Numbered from the stretch's first letter, positions 22,912 to 34,009 are shown. The stretch is 64,000 nt of DNA from Cordylochernes scorpioides (GCA_030710605.1 CP092876.1:63674115-63738114), one strand, 5' to 3'. Notes: generated by a model not told the origin, from the sequence alone. Translations and numbers: made by a program.

Positions 22912-25000
22912 TAGATGAGCCCCGAGAGTGAAAGGGTTTATCCGGGTTTAAACGGGTAAAGCCTCTCTAACACAGGTAACTAATTAAAATTTCTTTTAAT
23001 TAATTTAAACTGTGAGGTTAAAAAGGGCTATGACAAGATGTTTTGTTTGGATATATCTGAAAATTATAAAAAATAAAACTTATGTTTAATTTAAAAGTTA
23101 TGATATTCATTATAAAAGAGAAATTTAGATAAAACCTTTGTTTGATAAAAAAAAATAATGATGATAAAAAATAAAATTATGTTCTAAGAGATTGTCGGCG
23201 GGCGTTGAAAAGGGTTAGGGGTTAAAGAATAAGCAATTGTAAGTATTACACCTGCAACCAAATACTTAGATCCAGGTGCAAAGCGAGGATATTGACTTGA
23301 TCGTCTTCCTAGGCAATGTTTCACTTGTGATCCTGTTTAAGTTACAGTGCTTTGTCACAATTGTAGAGTTATTGGGTTGAAAAGTTGTTGAAGTAAAAGT
23401 TGTTCATTAATATGATTGAAAGGGGTGAAATGGAGAACCATGCTATAAGTAGAATTGTTGTATCGACAGTAGGTGATCTGACTTGACTTAAAATCAAAGG
23501 TTGATTGTGGTCCGCTAGAGCTAAAAAAATTGTGAGTGTGAACGCTTTGTGCATGCGTTGGTGTTTGTGCTCTGTGGATGATTGAAGTGAACCTTTGAAG
23601 CGTGTTCAAGCCAGAAGTTGGGATTTTTAAATGTGGGGAACTGTGTTCAAAGAGTTTGTTGAAATTACGAAATAAAAAAAAAATGTCAAGCAGTACTGTC
23701 GTTTTTCTACGTTGATGTGAGTAATGGCGGAGAAATAGATTGTAGTGTAAAGTACACTGAAGTGGTTAGAGAAATAGATTGTTGTATACAATTGATGTAT
23801 GCCCGATAGTTGATGATTAACATGGTCATATTATATAATGTATAAAAACAAATATAAAATGAATAAAAGTATAGCAATGTGATTGTGGTTGAATAAAGTT
23901 TAAGTAGACAAAATCAAAGATGTAATATATAAAAGTGATAATAATGAAAATTAAAGTGATTTTTGAAAACAAATAAATGTTTTGTAATACTAAAATAATA
24001 TTATGAAAAATAAAAGTATTTTTTTAAAAATAATATTGGATTAGAAACTTGTGATTATATAATTTAAAGGTAAAAAATAAAAAAATAAAATATATATAAT
24101 ATTTTATACAAAAACAGAATATAATTAAAGATTATTACAATGAGTAGATGAAGGTTTAGTATTTCTTCTAAAAAGAAGTTACAAATGTGGTGTGTAGGTT
24201 TTATAAATCTGAAATTGAGAAGCGCAATTTATTGCTTGGATTGGTTACTAAAATGTTGTGTATTGTGATCTCAATTCAACATGTAAAATGTTTGATATGT
24301 AGAAAAAAATAGAGATTTACACAGGATTGAAATATCAAAATGTTCAATTTAAGGTAGGTCTTGTTCAAATTTAAATATCTAAATGCTTAAAAGTTAGGTT
24401 AAGATATCGACTGCTAATGTAAAAGGTGTGGAATTAAAAGGAATGCGGGACACGCTCCAAATTTTCTGGAGGCGAGTAAGGGGGAAGTGTGGCAATGGAT
24501 TTATTGATGCGGGAATGGTGTCTCGAGATATTTAGTTTATCGTTACTAGGGCCTCTGGTAGGTTAACTAGCGGTGTCCATTTTTACGATCGGGGTGCGAT
24601 GTGTATTGTTTTTGAAGGGGGAGAAATGTGGGTTGTCTACAGCGCACGAACGTTAAATTCTTTCTCTCCTAGTTTGGATCTGGTGGGTTCAAAGAAATCT
24701 TCATATTGTGTGAAATAGAGTAAGTAATACAGATCCAAATGGGTTGGTGTAATGTAGATAGAATAGGATTTTGAATTTAACGGGAAATTTTCTGGTCGCT
24801 ACTTGAGGTTTGTTTTAAAACGATCGATGTTAAATAAATCTGGATTTAAATGTAGGAATGGCTGGGAAGTTTGAGGCGGTATAATTCGGTATAGTTGCGT
24901 CTCGAAGCTATCTGGAGTCAAATGATTGAATTCATTGAGATATACATCTTGAGACATTCGCTGTGGGTTTTGAACGAATCGGGTTTGTGGAGGTGTGATG
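22912..25000 (-). other. Interior of the Gypsy element downstream of integrase, no ORF
   Basis: AT-rich sequence between the integrase end and the 3' LTR, with no env or other recognisable protein. Blocks near 23200-23640 are shared with the second LTR element at 49.4-49.9 kb. Confidence 0.6.
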
Positions 25001-25690
25001 TACAGAACATTCTCTGTGTAATATTTTAATTTATTGACATGTATAGTGTCACTGTCTCTATCGAGAGGTTGATTGGGGCGATCTATTCGAACGACATTGG
25101 GTGAGATTATTTCAATTATTGTGTATGGTTCAGTAAAATATGGTGCTAATTTACCTGTGTCGGGATGTCTATGATTTTTGACCTAAACAAGATCATTCAC
25201 TTCGAAATGTGGTATTCTGTGCTGCTTATAAAATGTTTCTTTATCTTTTTATGCTTATTCTGGGTACGAGAGCGTGCTATCTCTCTAGCTCTAGTTATTT
25301 CGGGGTATGGATTAAGATGAATTTTAGATCTGGGGGAATAAAATTGAACATTAAATAGGTGGGTGGAAAACTTGTGACAGAATGGGGTGTGTTATTATAC
25401 GTCTGAGTGACGCGTTTAACTATTTGAGTCCAGAAAGTTTTTGGATTTTCTAGATAAGCCAGTCTGAGCTTGTCTGTAATGGTCGCATTTAAGCGTTCTA
25501 TTAAACGTTTTCTTGTGGGTTATTGCTTGTGGTGAGTAGGGTTGTATACCATGTGTTATTAGAAATTTACGGAATTTTTCTGAGGTAAAAGTGGGCGCTC
25601 TGTCAGATAACAGACGTTTTGGAAATCCTTGTTCTAGTACAGTGTTGAGGGTTTGAATGTACGTTAGGGTATTGATTTACTGGTTAAACT
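25000..25690 (-). pseudogene. Integrase remnant of the Gypsy element
   Basis: In broken minus-strand frames: the second catalytic Asp in LSDRAPTFTSEKF (about 25610-25580), the catalytic Glu in ERLNATITDK (about 25505), a TYNNTPHS segment (about 25395), then a C-terminal DNA-binding part with EVNDLV (about 25195) and TGKLAPYF (about 25150), ending HVNKLKYY near 25025. The N-terminal zinc domain and first Asp are not seen. Integrase inserts the cDNA into host DNA; this copy has several frameshifts and an in-frame stop. The wording fits Ty3/Gypsy rather than Copia or BEL. Confidence 0.8.
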
Positions 25691-25699
25691 CTCTTTGAG

Positions 25700-26880
25700 A
25701 GTGGTGAAAGCTTGTTGGCAGTTTTATGGTCTATTTGTAAGATGTAGTTTTCTCGGTGTTCGTAAGTGTTGTGTTTCGACGTTGTTGCGGACTTAGTAAA
25801 AATTGTTATTCAATGATGTCAGGTTTAGATGTGAGTAAAAGTGCGACTTTCGACGTGGACACGCTTTGGGTTGAGATGCGTCACAGGCATGAAGGCGTCT
25901 TTGTGGCCTGTTAAGTGAGAAAAATTGTTGTGATGCGCTGTGTGACACGAGTGAGTGATTTGAATGGAAAGGTGTCACGTGAAGTCTTTGTTTTTTGGTA
26001 CAGCATCTAACTTGTTTCACCAAGAATAACAAATTTACTAGTCATGGGTGGTGGTTGTACAAAACACATCGAGATATTTTGGCTGTTAGTGGATGTGGCA
26101 CGTTTAGTGGCGACGATATGGAGCTTGTGTGGCTCGAGATTGGTTTGTTGCTAAGTCGCGCGCTAATAGATGGTGGCCAATTGGAGAAAGTGAGGGGAGT
26201 ATGTTGTAGTTTGTTGAGAGAGATGTGTGGATGATTAATAATTATGCATGTGAAAAGAAAGGACGAGGGAGTGAAACTATGTTGGATTTTTAACTTGTTT
26301 TTGGAAAGGACAGTTACTTTTATAGTTGTGATTTTGAAGATATTGTATCTTTTGATTTTTGGAATTAAAAAAAAAGCGTTTCCTATGTTTATTAAAATTT
26401 GAATATATTTTTAAATCGTTGATTATGGTGGTGCGAAAATTATCCTTGTAAAAGGGCATTGGTGTGAATGTGACTTATAATTTGAATGGGGCGTTTACAT
26501 AAAATAGTGAACATAACCATGATTTCTGCAAAGTTTTGAGTATTTGATTGAGAAATTGGTGTTTTGGTATAAAAATAAGATATAAAAAAAAACACACACA
26601 CAAATAAGTTTAGAATTATCATTCAAGTTATTAAATAATAATTTTTTTTTCTTATGTAAAATTGAGAGTAAAATACATTAAAATTTATAAGTTGCTTAAA
26701 ATAAAGTAAAAATTGATAAATGAGGGTGTACAAGATTTAAAATTTGAATTGAAATGATATAAAAAGGGTAAAAATTGATTTTAAAATGATTACAGTGAAA
26801 ATAAACATTAAATTTATGGAGAATCAAGTTGTGAGCATGAGGAGAGAGTTAGGTAGATTTTTTAAAAACTCACAGTTTTT
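25700..26880 (-). other. Gypsy element interior between gag start and integrase, no recognisable pol
   Basis: About 1.2 kb of AT-rich DNA where protease and RT should lie, but with no RT motif. The piece at 25750-26040 (TTGCGGACTTAGTAAAAAT to CACCAAGAATAACAAATTTA) is conserved at 51240-51515 in the second element, suggesting a shared non-autonomous backbone. Confidence 0.55.
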
Positions 26881-26892
26881 ATGATTGTTCAG

Positions 26893-27126
26893 TCAGGAGA
26901 CTTGGTCTTTGGTTGTTGTCCTGATGACGTGGAAGGCGTCCCAGGTAGAGCTTGTAGAAGCTTGTGGATTCTGTTTGGCGATGGTGGCATGTCGCCTGGA
27001 AGATGGTTGCGTTGCATGGTCGAAGGTGGGGAACTTCTCACCGGCTTGTTTTGCGCGATTTTCGGCTGTGTCGTTGGGGGAAGATTGCTTGGTCGTTTCA
27101 TTGGACTGGCGGGCTTGTTCCTCCAT
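26893..27126 (-). CDS. Gag N-terminal fragment of the Gypsy element (77 aa)
   Basis: A minus-strand ORF starting MEEQARQSNETTK about 90 bp inside the 5' LTR, where gag should begin. It is hydrophilic and Ser/Thr/Gln-rich, without zinc knuckle, and stops after 77 codons. The partner element carries an ORF at the same place (52524-52931) with a similar ME...E start. Gag would form the particle; this piece is too short to do so. Overlapping plus-strand ORFs (26881-27270) are shadows. Confidence 0.5.
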   Translation of the reverse strand: MEEQARQSNETTKQSSPNDTAENRAKQAGEKFPTFDHATQPSSRRHATIAKQNPQASTSSTWDAFHVIRTTTKDQVS

Positions 27127-27214
27127 CTTTGCTCTTTGTCGCTTCTATCTGGACAGGCTTCTTACCTTCTTCGTTGTGGTGTCCTTCGTTGTGGTCATCC
27201 TGTCGGCTTTTCTT

Positions 27215-27983
27215 TGATAGGGTCCTGTCGACTTATCTGTGATGAGGTATCCTGTCGACTCTCGCTATAGCTGTGGTAACCGAGGGTCAAACCTGTAGTA
27301 ACCGAGAGGGACAGTCAGGGCGTGGAAAGTTTTCCAGTACCTCTCTGCACCTTGTAGGACCTTTAACAGTTCTCACAGAGTACAGGCAGTCGTGGTCGAG
27401 GCAGAGTGGAAAGCTTGGGAATATCCACACACAAAAAACGAAGAGACACAGTTGTAGTAGGCAAGTTCCATGAACAGATAAAAGTCGAGCTAAGAGCAAG
27501 ATGGAGTTAAAGAATATTTCTTACTGCTTTACATGGTCGATGAGGTGGACCTGGCTACAACCAACAAGGGCTCACGCCGACAGTGAAGTGTGACTCTCTA
27601 AGTAGGGCTAAAACTGTAGTTTTGAATATACCATTCCCGAGGAGGGGGGGGGGAGACATGTGAGAATTTGAACTTTGAACGTCTGCGGCATTCTGCACCC
27701 TTTGACCTTGATGGCAACGACTCGCCAAATTCTCTTTAGGGTTGTTGGATTTCTCTCTCGATTTTAGACGTTTTTGAACTTCTCAATCTTGATTTAACTC
27801 AGCTCTTAATCTATTACACCTTTTTATTTATTTATCCTCAGTTTGTACAAAGTACATTACATATGGTGATGCAATGAAACATGTCAATCATGCGTATAAT
27901 TATTTATAGATGTGTCTCTATATACAACATGACAATCTTGTTATAAGTAGTATACAATATAGGATTGTTGGCTTAAATTACCA
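27215..27983 (-). repeat. 5' LTR of the Gypsy element
   Basis: About 769 bp; the U3 side is at 27983. On the minus strand GGTATATTCAAAAC (around 27628) is a TATA-like candidate. The two palindromic GTCGAC sites lie at the U5 end next to the leader. Paired with 22141-22911. Confidence 0.88.
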
Positions 27984-28160
27984 TATATATATATATATAT
28001 ATATAATGTTAAAATAAAAAAAGACATATCCTGACCAGGCTCACATGAACATTTAGATTGCAGAGCGCCATCTAGTGAAACAGCAATCAACTAAACGTTG
28101 ATTTAGCCTGTTTCCTGATATTTGGCCAATAAAAAATAATAAAAAAGTCAGGTGTTCGTA
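27984..28160 (+). repeat. Solo fragment related to the 350-bp hammerhead unit
   Basis: Directly after (TA)n the sequence follows the 350-bp unit from its GGCATATCCTGACC side: ACATATCCTGACCAGG, then GAGCGCCATCTAGTG, then CCTGATATTTGGCCAA. It then jumps to GTCAGGTGTT. The hammerhead part is missing. The left end falls at the same unit position as the outer ends of both arrays. Confidence 0.65.
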
Positions 28161-28184
28161 ATAAAATCGATTGTTTGAAAATTA

Positions 28185-28690
28185 TATATATTTTTTAATT
28201 ATTTTTTCACATATATGATGTTATTTATGTGTGAGAAATTTTGGAGAGTGGGAAAAATTGTTTGCTCGTGTTTGTCTAGGAAATTATAAAGTTTATAATT
28301 GTGTATATACGCTAAACATGTGTAAAAATAATAAAAAAAGTGTTTGTTATTAAAATAAATAAAAATATATTATTATTTTATTTTTTTATTATTTTTCACA
28401 TAAATGATGTTGTTTATGTGTGAGAGAGATTGGAGAGTGAGAAAAATTGTTTGCTCGTGTTTGTCTAGTAAATTATAAAGTTTATCATTGTGTATATACG
28501 CTAAACATGTGTTGAAATAATAAGAAAAAGGTCAGGTGTTTGTTATTAAAATAAAAATAAAAACATTTTTATCATTATTATTTATTTTTCCCCCCCATTT
28601 ATGATGTTGTCTATGTGAGAGAGAGATTGAGGAAAAAATAGTTTGCCCGTGTTTGCTCAGTAAATTATAAAGTTTATCATTGTGGCAGCC
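28185..28690. repeat. Three ~190-bp tandem repeats
   Basis: Units at about 28190, 28375 and 28570 share GATGTTGTTTATGTGTGAGA, TTTGCTCGTGTTTGTC and TATATACGCTAAACATGTGT. The last phrase and the GGTCAGGTGTT that follows resemble the junction of the 350-bp units. No hammerhead core is seen. Confidence 0.75.
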
Positions 28691-28815
28691 TGGCAGGGAA
28701 TTGATGGGACCAGAGTCCAACTGATGGATGTGTGCTCCAGTCCTATTAGCCCCGGGCGGCCTGTGGTATATCTCGTGGCTCTTCCACGTCAGACCTTTTC
28801 CCAATTTAGATTTCT
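28690..28815 (-). other. Unclassified GC-richer fragment, possibly a LINE end
   Basis: A 125-bp island whose minus strand reads GKGLTWKSHEIYHRPPG. It looks like part of a dispersed element, but I cannot name the family. Confidence 0.25.
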
Positions 28816-29352
28816 TATATTTTTATAACTCCCTCTCCTTTTTTTATTACTTTTTTTTTCAAAATTCGTGTGAAAACTCTCCTGTAGCGATATTTTGTTT
28901 ATACTTTTATTACTCTTATTCGAAAGTAAGTAAATTAAAATGTTTATGGAAATAGAATATTGTCCATATTATAAATATATATATCAGTTTTTTTTCTCCC
29001 CATTGAATATAACAAAATATTTTTAAAACCTAATTCTGTTGACGTTATGTGGCGCTGAGTTTGTTGTTGACACACATTAAATATGTTATAACACTTTGAT
29101 AAAGGTTGGCGTTTAGCCAACTGAACCAATTTTGCCTTTTTAATTAAATATATTTGTGTGTTAAAAGAAAATAATATGATTCATTAGCATGCCATCTGTT
29201 ATCAAAATTCGAAACTATTATATACGCGTAGAAATTGTTTAATTTCAAAAAGAATCATACACGTCTATAATAGTTTCGAATTTTCATAAGAGAATATATC
29301 TCTAAAGATAATGTTCCTCTCTCAGTAAAATTAACATAAAGACTATGAACTA
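28816..29352. other. AT-rich spacer
   Basis: No gene recognised. A local inverted repeat (29207-29225 and 29262-29283, AAAATTCGAAACTATTATA type) could fold into a hairpin. Confidence 0.4.
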
Positions 29353-29575
29353 TTTCTTAAAATTAAAGATACTTCGACCAGTAAGTGTTTTTATTATCTC
29401 GACGTTTCGACAAAAATATTTTGTTCTCGTCAGGAATAAATAATAATTAAACCATTGGCGAAACGCCTTGCGCAAATGCTTTAAATTTAATTTTTATTTT
29501 TAAGAATTTTGTCGAAACGTCGAGATAATTGAAGATTTACTGGCCGAAGTAACTTTAATTTTAAGAAAATATGAA
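29353..29575. repeat. Inverted-repeat element with hammerhead-like arm
   Basis: The left arm (29356-29440: TTAAAATTAAAGATACTTCG, then CCAGTAA) and right arm (29505-29575: TTACTGGCCGAAGTAA, then CTTTAATTTTAAG) are inverted copies. Both contain GTCGAAACGTCGAGATAAT. The left arm, on the minus strand, also carries CTGACGAG. Confidence 0.65.
29388..29444 (-). ncRNA. Hammerhead-like motif (GAAACGTC family)
   Basis: Minus strand: CTGACGA (29433-29427), a bulged stem II of about 7 bp, GAAA (29408-29405), two bases, U16.1 and C17, then GAGATAAT. All core bases are present, but stem I has mismatches and stem III is a single pair. Relics of this kind are common in Penelope-like repeats; activity is doubtful. 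Confidence 0.4.
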
Positions 29576-30165
29576 AGCCGGCCAAGCGTAGCCTCTATAA
29601 TTACGATATGAACTATTTAATGTTCATATTTCAAATAGAAAAGCTGAAGTTCTTGGCATAGCCACATCACCAGCTTTGGTAACTTCATAACGGCGACCTT
29701 TCTGGCAATGACCTTCGTTAGCCCAGGGTGGTCTTCGATTTTATAAATTCAACAAGGGATTCACGAAATATTAATAATTTGCCTATTAATTTATGGAAGA
29801 ATGATAAAAAAAAGCTGGTTTAGATAGTTTCGCTAAAAGCTAATGTGTTAATTAGTTGGTTAAGTCACTTGATCAATTCTTGTGTGAATTCATACATATG
29901 TGAATTGAAATTTTGCCGATATAAAATTGCATTTTCAAAATAAAAAGGCTAACCTTCCAGTTAAAATTGAAACAGAAACTATGTACTATCTAAAATATCT
30001 AAAGAGATCTACAGGCGCTAGTTATAGTGTATTTGCAATTGTAGAGAGTACAATAGATGTGAATCTCCTGGATATTAATATATACAGTTATCAGCGTCAT
30101 AATCAATTCTGTCACCGTTTGCTTTGTGAATGGAATAAATACCCAAATATGGTCATTTCTCATAA
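29576..30165. other. AT-rich spacer
   Basis: An 82-codon ORF at 29927-30175 runs into the tRNA-like gene and shows no known motif. No other feature was recognised. The 5' end of the Helitron that ends at 30383 may lie here, but I could not find its TC start. Confidence 0.35.
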
Positions 30166-30236
30166 CCATCGGTGATTCAGTTGTAGAATGCTCGCCTGCC
30201 TCGCGGGAGGCCTGGGTTCGATTCCCGGCCGATGCA
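30166..30236 (+). tRNA. tRNA-Gly(GCC)-like gene
   Basis: A full cloverleaf folds: acceptor CCATCGG with CCGATGC (only the first pair mismatched), D stem ATTC/GAAT, anticodon stem CTCGC/GCGGG with loop CTGCCTC (anticodon GCC), T arm CTGGG-TTCGATT-CCCGG, discriminator A. A run of thirteen T follows, a strong Pol III terminator. Base 37 is T instead of the usual A. It sits about 145 bp before a Helitron 3' end, so it may be a captured or SINE-like copy rather than a working gene. Confidence 0.7.
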
Positions 30237-30383
30237 TTTTTTTTTTTTTACAATTTTTAAAACTCATTTATATATTATACAAGAATGACATCCACGGCGC
30301 CAATTTATAATTGTAACAAATAGTATTTGAATAAAATCATTTAATCGGGTAAAACCCGGGCATTGCCCGGGTCATTCGGCTAG
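30237..30383 (+). mobile_element. Helitron 3' end (same family as 109-1733)
   Basis: The body with GGCGCCAATTTATAATTG and AATAGTATTTGAAT matches the minus strand of the first Helitron. It ends in hairpin CCCGGG-CATTG-CCCGGG-like sequence (30355-30371), TCATTCGG, CTAG (30380-30383) and a flanking T. The 5' end was not identified. Confidence 0.7.
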
Positions 30384-30390
30384 TTAAATA

Positions 30391-31243
30391 ATACATACAA
30401 AAATTGTTTAAATTGTCAAACAAATATTTGTCTACATCTATTAAATAATGCAGAAGGTGTCTGGAGATGAGCTTCTTTTAATTTTATTATTGAAATCTCT
30501 ATATTTCGAGCATTTTTCCGCCTTTCTACCGGAGTACAAAATGAACAATAATGAACGCTGTTTGATACTATATGGTATTCTAAATACACACATGGTACCA
30601 TATATATTTTTTAAAAGATTCATATATTGAATTTATAATTAATTTATTGTTCCAATATTTCGAGAGGCAACTCGCCTCTCTTTATCGTGAATGTTTGTGT
30701 TTTTCACTAAATCATGCGCGCACGCGTACACCACTCTCGTTCTACAAGGCCAATGAAAGAATTGTATCTCTGATTTAAATATTACATTCAGTATATATAC
30801 AGCTAAATATTATATATAATATTACAGATCAATACCATTATTATTATTTTGTCCACACATTGTGCTTGAAATAGAGATTTATATACATAATTGTAACCGT
30901 AAATAATCGTGTGCATACATATTAATTCTAAATTAATGATAAAATTTTGAAGGAAAATAAATGAGTAAATTAAAAGTATATATATAGTTATTCACAAAAA
31001 AATTAGGATATGAATTATTTATATATTTCTGGAAAATCAATTTTTCTGTTTATACTTTGTTTATTTTTGTCCAACTGTGTTCATTATTTTTCATTCCGTA
31101 CTCCTTTAGAAGGGCGGATATGCCAGGAAGCTTGAGAATGCAATAATAAAATGAAAATAAGCTCATCTCCAGAAGACTGTTCCATCATTTAATAGATGTA
31201 GACAATTATTTGTTTGACAATTTAAACAATTTTTTGTATTATA
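30391..31243. mobile_element. Non-autonomous DNA element with ~170-bp terminal inverted repeats
   Basis: The left arm (about 30391-30565) and right arm (about 31075-31243) are inverted copies: AAATTGTTTAAATTGTCAAA, GTCTACATCTATTAAAT, TCTGGAGATGAGCTT and GGAGTACNAAATGAA occur in both. The centre is AT-rich and non-coding. The left end begins eight bases after the Helitron CTAG. Length and long arms suggest a MITE-like or foldback element; superfamily unknown. ORFs of about 60 codons in the arms are not supported as genes. Confidence 0.7.
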
Positions 31244-31384
31244 AAAAAAAAAACAATGTTATTGATTCTTCTAATCCATTGTTACAGAAATAAAAATTAA
31301 TATCAAATAGAAGATAATATATAATAAAGGAGTAAATAAAGTGTAGGTAAAATGTAGGGGAATACACATAGTTTTATATGTACA

Positions 31385-31575
31385 AATTTCTTCAGCAAGG
31401 GAGCCCCCACCCTGAGAGAGTTCTCCTCCAGACAAGGTCTTCACTCCTCAGTTCCACGCCGAGGAAGTACTTATAGATGTGTGTCTTGGTAGACGTCAGG
31501 ATGGCGTCAGCATCCAGGCTTTCGTCCGATTTAATAAATTTCGAGAATATTGAAAAGATAGAATAATATAACATA
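31385..31575 (-). pseudogene. LINE C-terminal fragment
   Basis: The minus strand reads DADAILTSTKTHIYKYFLG then WRRTLSGWGLP. This matches in layout the last 50 residues of the large LINE ORF at 61-64 kb (DALSILASAKLRIYRYF and WSRTLQRRGFLPP). A short, 5'-truncated copy of a related LINE. Confidence 0.6.
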
Positions 31576-32130
31576 AGCGATCAAACTTGAAACAAACATG
31601 TTACGAATATCAATGGAAGTTTCAAGGCAATTCAAAGAGGTCAGCCCTTTCTAATGTTAAAAATCGATAATGACAAATCGATCAAAAAAACAGCGATTGT
31701 TGTGTTGGGCAATTCCTAGCCTGATCAATCTTAAAAAAAAAACATATTCCGATCGGATATTCAAAGAGTGGGTCATCAAAATGCAAAAAAGATTAATCGT
31801 TTTAAAGGAAACCTATTGCTATGCTATGCTATGGCCACTATCAGAATGCGACAGTAAGAAAATAACAGTTCAATGATATTTCTAGATGTCATTTAAGATT
31901 AAATCGACATTAAAAATATACATTTAATATTCTAAATGATCTTCCTTGGCAACCTTTGCAAAATTAGTTACTTTAAGCGTTTCCCATTCCTACCTGAAGA
32001 AGAGTTCGAAAAGTTCATATTAACTAAAATGTCAAAAGCTTAAGAATCCTATTATCAGCCAGTAAATATTTAACTTGCTTTCATTGTATGTCCAAAAATC
32101 TTGTAATTTTTTTAATACACTTATTGAGCA
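31576..32130. other. AT-rich spacer
   Basis: No recognisable gene; the 68-codon ORF at 31670-31876 has no known motif. Confidence 0.4.
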
Positions 32131-32134
32131 CTAG

Positions 32135-32810
32135 CATGGATGGACAGGCTGTGCTACGAGGAAATCGCCAGGAAGGACAGGCTATGCTGTAAAGACATCG
32201 TTACAATATGCGCAATTTGCTGTGAAGACATCGTTAGAATATGCGCAATGTGCTGTTAGGACATCGTCAAGATGGGTAGGCTGTGTTGTAAGGACATCGC
32301 TAAAATATACCAACTGCACTGTAAGGATATGGCTAGGATGGAAAGGCTGTGCTGTAAAATTATTGTCAGGATGGAAAGGCTGTGCTGTAAAATTATTGTC
32401 AGGATGGAAAGGCTGTGCTGTAAAAACATGGCTAGAATCGACCGGGTGTGCTGTAAGGACATCGCCAGGATGGACATGCTGTTTTGTAAGGACATTGCCA
32501 GAATAGGCAGACTAGGCTATGAGGATAGCGCTAGAATCGGTGAGCAATGCTTTAAGGACATCGCCATGGATGGGCAGGCTGTACTGTATGGGCATCCCGG
32601 GAATAAGCAGGTTATTCTGTAAGGACATCACCAAGATGGACAGACTATGCTGTAAGGACATTGCCAGGATGGGCAGTCTTTTCTATAAGGACATGGCTAG
32701 AATAGCACGCTGTGCTCTGAGATATCACCAATATGGACAGAAGGTGCTGTATATAATAGCCACAATGTGCTCTAAGACATCGCCAGGATGGACAGGATAG
32801 CAGAAAATAT
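32135..32810. repeat. 33-bp minisatellite
   Basis: About twenty imperfect copies of AGGATGGAAAGGCTGTGCTG followed by TAAAATTATTGTC (variant AAGGACATCGCC). Because 33 is divisible by three, reading frames stay open (for example 32222-32506 and 32272-32622); I do not consider them genes. Confidence 0.95.
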
Positions 32811-32839
32811 ATCACCATCGGCGAATTCAGAAAATAACC

Positions 32840-33450
32840 AAAGGCCGAGGTTAGAACATGACCAAAGACTCAGGTTGAACATGGCCCAAGGGAGAGGTTG
32901 AAACATGGCCAAAGACTGTGGTTGGAACATGGCCAAAGGATGAGGTTGGAACATGGCCAAAGGATGAGGTTGACACATGACCTAAGGGTGAGGTTGGAAC
33001 GTTGACAATGGATGAGGTTGGAACATAGCCAAAAGATGAGGTTGTAACATGACCTAAGGATGAGGTTGGAACATGGCCAAAGGATGATGTTGACACATGA
33101 CCTAAGGGTGAGGTTGGAAAGTTGACAAAGGATAAGGTTGGAACATAGCCAAAAGATGAGGTTGGAACATGACCTAAGGATGAGTTTGGAACATGACCCG
33201 AGGATGAGGTTGGAACATGGCCGAAGAATGAGGTTGGAACATGGCCGAAGAATGAGGTTGGAACATGGCCGAAGAATGAGGTTGGAACATGACCTAAGGA
33301 TGAGGTTGGAACATGGCCGAAGAATGAGGTTGGAACATGGCCAAAGGATGAGGTTGACACATGACCTAAGGGTGAGGTTGGAACGTTGACAAAGGATGAA
33401 GTTGGAACATAGCCAAAGGATGAGGTTGTAACATGACCTAAGATTGGATG
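32840..33450. repeat. 24-bp minisatellite
   Basis: About twenty-five copies of AGGTTGGAACATGGCCAAAG plus GATG. The 216-codon minus-strand ORF 32851-33501 (octapeptide GHVPTSSF-like) and the plus-strand ORF 33138-33389 are products of the 24-bp periodicity. Confidence 0.95.
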
Positions 33451-34009
33451 AGAGAGCGGACGGCGATGCAGGACAAGTAGTGATATTATTGAGAGCGACA
33501 AAGCACTGGAACCTTAATCAATACAGACAGGCTGACTCATGGTTGGATGCCCCAGGTGAGGTGAGGCGGGCAAGGACAGCCATAAAGCAATAAGCAATGC
33601 CGCTGCATTGCCTTCCGAAAGAGAAGCGCTGGAGATACCATGAGATGTGACAAGCGGCGAAGCGGGACGCGCAGTGCGTTGTCATATGCACAGGAACCGC
33701 TAGGCGGTCCTCCGCAACATCACGGCCTTCTTCAAGGTCCTCTCTTGTTGACAGAATGCTAAAAGAATAGTTGCATCATCGCAGGTTATACTCGTCAGCC
33801 TGGTGATGGTCTACAGAGCAGGACCCTCCAGGTCACGGATACTAACTACTACACACTTTGGCGTCGCCAGGAACCTACGAATGCCGATGAATGGCAGGTT
33901 CAGTAGAGTGGGAATGTGCCCTGCCTGGAAGAACAGGTCTAGAATGAAGGAGGCCTACTCTTACAGCTAAAGCAGCCAAAAGCGACGGTGTAGCAGTGAG
34001 GAACCAGAA
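33451..34009. other. Non-repetitive spacer between minisatellites
   Basis: GC-moderate single-copy sequence. The minus-strand 153-codon ORF 33875-34336 runs from this spacer into the 41-bp array and has no recognisable domain. Confidence 0.4.

Larger units (their letters stand above)
22141..27983 (-). mobile_element. Ty3/Gypsy-type LTR retrotransposon, defective
   Basis: Two LTRs (22141-22911 and 27215-27983) enclose 4.3 kb. Orientation is minus: the start of a gag-like ORF lies next to the right-hand (5') LTR and an integrase remnant lies further left. Protease and RT are not recognisable, so pol is largely deleted. The LTRs differ by roughly fifteen to twenty positions by eye, implying a moderately old insertion. 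Both sides abut (TA)n. Parts of the interior, such as the segment with AAGCCAGAAGTTGGG and the one with AAGTCTTTGTTTT, recur in the element at 48-54 kb, so the two are related. Confidence 0.85.

Noticed and set aside
26881..27270. 129-codon and overlapping plus-strand ORFs
   Set aside because: Antisense to the gag-like ORF of a minus-strand LTR element; no domain.
32840..33450. CRISPR-like regular repeat
   Set aside because: Contiguous 24-bp units without spacers in a eukaryotic context; the 350-bp arrays and the other tandem repeats also lack spacers.
32851..33501. 216-codon minus-strand ORF with octapeptide repeats, and neighbouring long ORFs in 32222-32622 and 33138-33389
   Set aside because: Unit lengths of 24 and 33 bp are multiples of three, so all frames stay open by chance. 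Both strands are open, and there is no start context or domain.
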